Positions 60,940 through 64,000 of a stretch of DNA of 64,000 nt are shown here, one piece after another. The notes below the pieces were generated by a model, which saw only the letters and a program-made list of their open reading frames with translations, had not been told where the DNA came from and made no database searches. The first letter of the stretch is position 1; every line of letters starts with the position of its first letter. The stretch spans positions 24,490,001 through 24,554,000 of the forward strand of contig OX579637.1 in NCBI GenBank assembly GCA_951230915.1. Reading direction: 5' to 3'. This stretch comes from Antitrichia curtipendula. Lineage: Eukaryota; Streptophyta; Bryopsida; Hypnales; Leucodontaceae. The position numbers and the translations under genes were made by a program.

Positions 60940-61233
60940 CCTTGGCCTGACGATGACGTCTGCGCCCTATAAAGTCCCCGCCCTGACGATGACGTCCCCG
61001 CCCTGTAAATTCCGTGCTCTGACGATGACATCCTTGCCCTGACGTCCACGCCCCGACTTTCACATCCACGACTTGATTCCAGTGTGGACCGCCACCGTGG
61101 CAGCGAGTTATCAATTGAAAAATTAGAAAAATGAAAGGCGTCCAGGTTGTCCATGACGTCCAGTTGTCCGGTCCGGTTTGCCCGTCCGTCCGTCCCGTCC
61201 GATCACCTAGACCCATCTACTATGACAATCCTA
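60940..61233. repeat. Right subterminal CGTCC array and TIR of the large hAT element
   Basis: Repeated phrases of the type CCCTGACGATGACGTCCCCG at 60955-61050, then GTCCAGTTGTCCGGTCCGG and CCCGTCCGTCCGTCCCGTCC near 61155-61200. It ends CATCTACTATGACAATCCTA at 61214-61233. Target duplication ATCACGAC follows at 61234-61241. Confidence 0.82.
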
Positions 61234-61241
61234 ATCACGAC

Positions 61242-61565
61242 ACTTGAATTTTGTTGATGTTAGAGATTTCTATTGGGAACTTGCTGGGACACTCATGATT
61301 GTGTTAGAAGTGCAACACAACGAACATCAGTAGCAACTCTTTTTAATCTAACCTAGGCTTTTGTGTTTCTAACTTGTTTGTTTGTTTTGTGGTGTATAGA
61401 CCATTAATACTATAGTTGGGCAGTCTTGCTAAGTGGGGTTCAACTCCCCTATTAGTGAATATGTAGAATGTTCATGATTTGTTTTTGAATGTTTGTGACA
61501 CTTGTACAATTTGTTGAATTTTCAGATTTTGCCTTGCAAGTTTAAGATGTAAGTGTGTTGCAAGT
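61242..61565. other. Flank to the right of the large hAT element
   Basis: It continues the DNA that precedes 42235. No gene recognised. Confidence 0.35.
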
Positions 61566-61569
61566 TTAA

Positions 61570-62185
61570 TCCTTAAAGGACAATGCAAGCTGCTCGGGCA
61601 TTTTGAAAATCAAAACTTGGATTTTCACATAGTTCTTGATTTAAATTTTCTTAAAGTTTAACTAAGAAAATGTAGCTCCAATAATCTACTTTAACACCAT
61701 TCGAATCTTTTTCAGAATTGTTAAAATTATAAATTTTGTGACACTTTTAAGATAGCATCTTGAAAGCTCAAAATACACCACTTTTGAACTTTTTCTATCA
61801 AATTTCTCTTGGTGTAATCTCAAAAAGTACATAAATTATATAATGATGTTTGACACTATTATTACCATTTTTCTTTAAAATTTCATATTATTTGAAGCAT
61901 TTTGTATTTAATATGATTTTTATACGTAAATTTGTTTTTAAAATCATATGAAATTCAATTTGATGATTTTAATTATAAAAAAATGAGATTAAGTTATAGA
62001 CATATGTTGATTCATATGAAAAATATGTTTACATATGTTAATTCATCTTCCAAATTTTGTATAGAAAAGATTTATCTTCTACAGTAGCTTGACTTTTAAT
62101 GAGTCCTTTTTTATTTTTATATACCAACAATTCACACAGTACTTAAACTAATGATTTCTACAGTGATTGGCTTGTCGTTTAAGGG
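61570..62185. mobile_element. TTAA-flanked non-autonomous element 6 (616 bp)
   Basis: Starts TCCTTAAAGGACAATGC after TTAA (61566-61569) and ends GTCGTTTAAGGG before CTAA (62186-62189). Its size is nearly the same as element 1. AT-rich and non-coding. Confidence 0.6.
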
Positions 62186-62189
62186 CTAA

Positions 62190-64000
62190 ACAGGGAAAAA
62201 ATCAAAACAGAAGGAAATGAAACATGCACCCTCAACTCCACGCTTGAGTAATATTGACCAATCCAATATCCTCTTGCTTATTCCATCATCTATCATCTTG
62301 ACATAGGGTTTGTCTTTGATTCCTTGCTTGTGCATGACGTCCGAATTTGGGATCTTGGTAGTTTTGATGTACTCTTTTTTTGTTCTTGTCTTTTCTTGGG
62401 ATCTTTGGCTTGCGCTTAGATTCTTCCTCGAGATTCTCTTGGTTCCTTTCAATGGAGCTGTCCAATTTAGGTCACCTAGCACTTCAAGGTGTGAATTGCT
62501 GGGAAGCCTTCTCGTATCCTTCTTGTCAAAATAATATTGGCCAATTCTTGTAAGCCTAGTGCTAATTGGACAATGCAACACTCCATTCTTTAGCCTTATG
62601 TTGTTATAATTCTTGGGAATCGTGTTGTCGAATTGCATTGAGTTGGCTCGCCTTGGTTGCTACTACAGAATTGTTGATTTTCTTTTAACTCGAGTTTGTT
62701 TTGTTCTCTTCAGAATCCCCCGCACTGATTTGTTGTCTTGCGAGCTTGATCATTGTTGTTGAATTTCATCCAAATTCCTCTATAAAACTCCAACAATTTC
62801 TTACTAATACAAAATCCTAAATTTCTTCCATAGAGGCCCAAATCAGACTTCAATCTAACCTTGAAATCTCCATTTTTGACTTAAAAGTCCTAGTTTTTTT
62901 CCATAGTTTCCCAAATCAAGCTTCAACCTGACTTCAAAATCTCAATTTTAATCCCATCTTCCACTTTAAAATGGTAAAAAAATACTCAACAAATTCCCTA
63001 AACATCATTTTCCAATTAGTCTCTACGTTCTTCCTTCCTAATTTTCCTAAAAACATGCAAGATCACCAATAAGACACAAATTACTTTCAAAACACACCAT
63101 GCTCAAGAAATTGAGAGAGAGAGAAAGAGCCCTAGACCTTAATTTTGCATATATCAAATTTTCTACCAAACTAATTTTTCCTAACTACTTTCATCCTACT
63201 TTAATTTATGGTTAACACTTAAAAGCCTAAGGGATTTGGACAAAACACAAATGTGTTATTAAATATAAGCTCTATAATTTTTGTGCAGTTTGCACCAAAG
63301 AAGATAATGTGAAGCATGAAAAGTAGAAAGTATCCATATAGTCAAAATTATGAAATTATTTTTAGATTCTATTCAAATGAATTTTGAAAATTTAACTTCA
63401 AAAATTGACCAAAAATACAATTCCACCTTTAGGATTTGACTTTTTTCTTATTGGTCAAAATTATGGTTTCTATTGATTTGTGAAAATACGCATAAGATAT
63501 AGAAATGAAAACACCAATACTTTTCTAAAATAGTAAAATTTTCAACACTAGCTAATTCTAAACACTTTCTGCTATTTCTCTTAAAATTTTTGTTTGAATG
63601 TAGAAATTTTATTTTTGAATATAAATATTGAAAGACAATCCAACTTTTAGGAGGGCAAAAAAAATGGAAAAAAAAGATTTTGCTTGAAAATTTTATCCGA
63701 AATTGGACAACAACCAAAAAATGGTGGTTTGAGTGCTTAGAGATTAATTAGTGCAAAATACACTAAAGACTACAAATTGCGCTAAATTATTTGAATGCAC
63801 TATTTAATATAGACTACGCTAATTTTGTGTAAAATATCCTAAATTATTAAAAAAATCCTATTTTGGTGTTTCTTTCACTATTTGGTATTTTTCACTATAT
63901 TCTATTGTTTTAATAGTAGTTTAAGGTCATATTTGTTATATTGAGACTTTTTGCAATTTCATTTTTATCTTCAACTCGAGCATAAACCACTTTATTTCTT
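62190..64000. repeat. Dispersed repeat, copy 2 (related to 34.3-36.5 kb)
   Basis: From about 62700 on, it matches copy 1 in the same orientation, and it holds TTAA element 7. The 62190-62640 part has a 150-codon open frame on the minus strand (62638-62186), basic and Lys/Arg-rich, but no motif I recognise. It continues past the window end. Confidence 0.55.
63216..63743. mobile_element. TTAA-flanked element 7 (528 bp) with an empty site in the window
   Basis: TTAA at 63212-63215 and at 63744-63747. The related repeat copy 1 shows the uninterrupted sequence ACTGTTAATTCACTAATTT around TTAA 36303-36306, while here the element separates GGTTAA from TTAATTAGTG. Its ends (CACTTAAAAGCC and the complement of TCTCTAAGCACTC) are degenerate versions of the family ends. 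Non-coding. Confidence 0.72.

Larger units (their letters stand above)
42243..61233. mobile_element. 19-kb hAT element (copy B) carrying kinase and RING genes
   Basis: The left end is CAGGGTTGTCATAGTGGAC. The right end read inward is TAGGATTGTCATAGTAGAT. Over these 19 bases they differ only by transitions, and the outside 8 bp are identical on both sides. Contents in order: left CGTCC array, CACTA foldback MITE, kinase gene (minus), CGTCC array with TATA box, RING gene (plus), TTAA element 4, a duplicated segment holding two CGTCC arrays, TATA box, BED-hAT transposase (plus) split by a 3.77-kb LTR-like element, right CGTCC array. Without the three recognised nested insertions it would be about 13.5 kb, much longer than the few kilobases usual for hAT elements. 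It is inactive: the transposase has stops and lacks the first catalytic Asp. Confidence 0.85.

Noticed and set aside
62186..62638. 150-codon basic open frame (minus)
   Set aside because: No motif and located in repeat DNA; could be real, but I cannot support it.
1..64000. CRISPR arrays, rRNA, tRNA genes, bacterial operons
   Set aside because: None seen. Tandem arrays here have no spacer structure, I found no convincing tRNA B box with a matching A box, and the window is plant nuclear DNA.

Overview
This is nuclear DNA of a land plant with a large, repeat-packed genome. Reasons: plant-type hAT transposases with a BED finger, DUF659 and an ERNWS dimerisation motif; a CACTA/En-Spm transposase with DUF4218 and DUF4216; chromodomain-less Ty3/gypsy pol remnants; AT-rich spacers; no bacterial gene layout. 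The flavour (gypsy pol ending in a PHD-like finger, DUF7869 protein) makes me think of a seed-free lineage such as a fern, lycophyte or bryophyte, but that is an impression, not a result. I see no intact host gene. Every protein-like region is a mobile-element gene or probable cargo, and all are broken by stops or frameshifts.

Layout. 1-2.3 kb: decayed DUF7869-type gene. 2.87-8.1 kb: hAT copy A (one terminal inverted repeat plus a transposase pseudogene on the minus strand), fused head to head at about 6447 to a coiled-coil/RING gene on the plus strand. 8.36-11.37 kb: two TTAA-flanked non-coding elements and an orphan hAT end with 30-bp tandem repeats. 12.1-16.87 kb: CACTA element (minus strand), inserted into a third hAT copy whose tail is at 16.87-17.4 kb. 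18.26-21.77 kb: 3.5-kb solo-LTR-like element with a 5-bp target duplication. 22.1-32.3 kb: three Ty3/gypsy pol remnants in minus, plus, minus order. 33.2-36.6 kb: dispersed repeat holding two more TTAA elements. 37-38 kb: another gypsy scrap. 40.7-42.2 kb: unrecognised, probably transposase-derived pseudogene.

The most interesting object is 42,243-61,233: a 19-kb hAT element (copy B) with matching terminal inverted repeats, GC-rich subterminal arrays and a perfect 8-bp target duplication (ATCACGAC). Besides its own transposase it carries a divergently arranged pair of genes: an unusual protein kinase (HND in place of HRD, DWG in place of DFG) and a coiled-coil/RING-H2 protein with its own C-terminal domain. 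A TATA box and a CGTCC array lie between them. The same RING family sits beside hAT copy A, so it looks like recurrent cargo or an accessory gene of this hAT family. Copy B was later hit by a CACTA foldback MITE, a TTAA element and a 3.77-kb solo-LTR-like element that splits the transposase gene. After its end come more dispersed repeats, two of them TTAA elements, one with an empty site visible elsewhere in the window.

Where two copies can be compared (hAT A against B), every stop difference scored is a C-to-T or G-to-A change, the pattern expected of methylated, silenced transposons.
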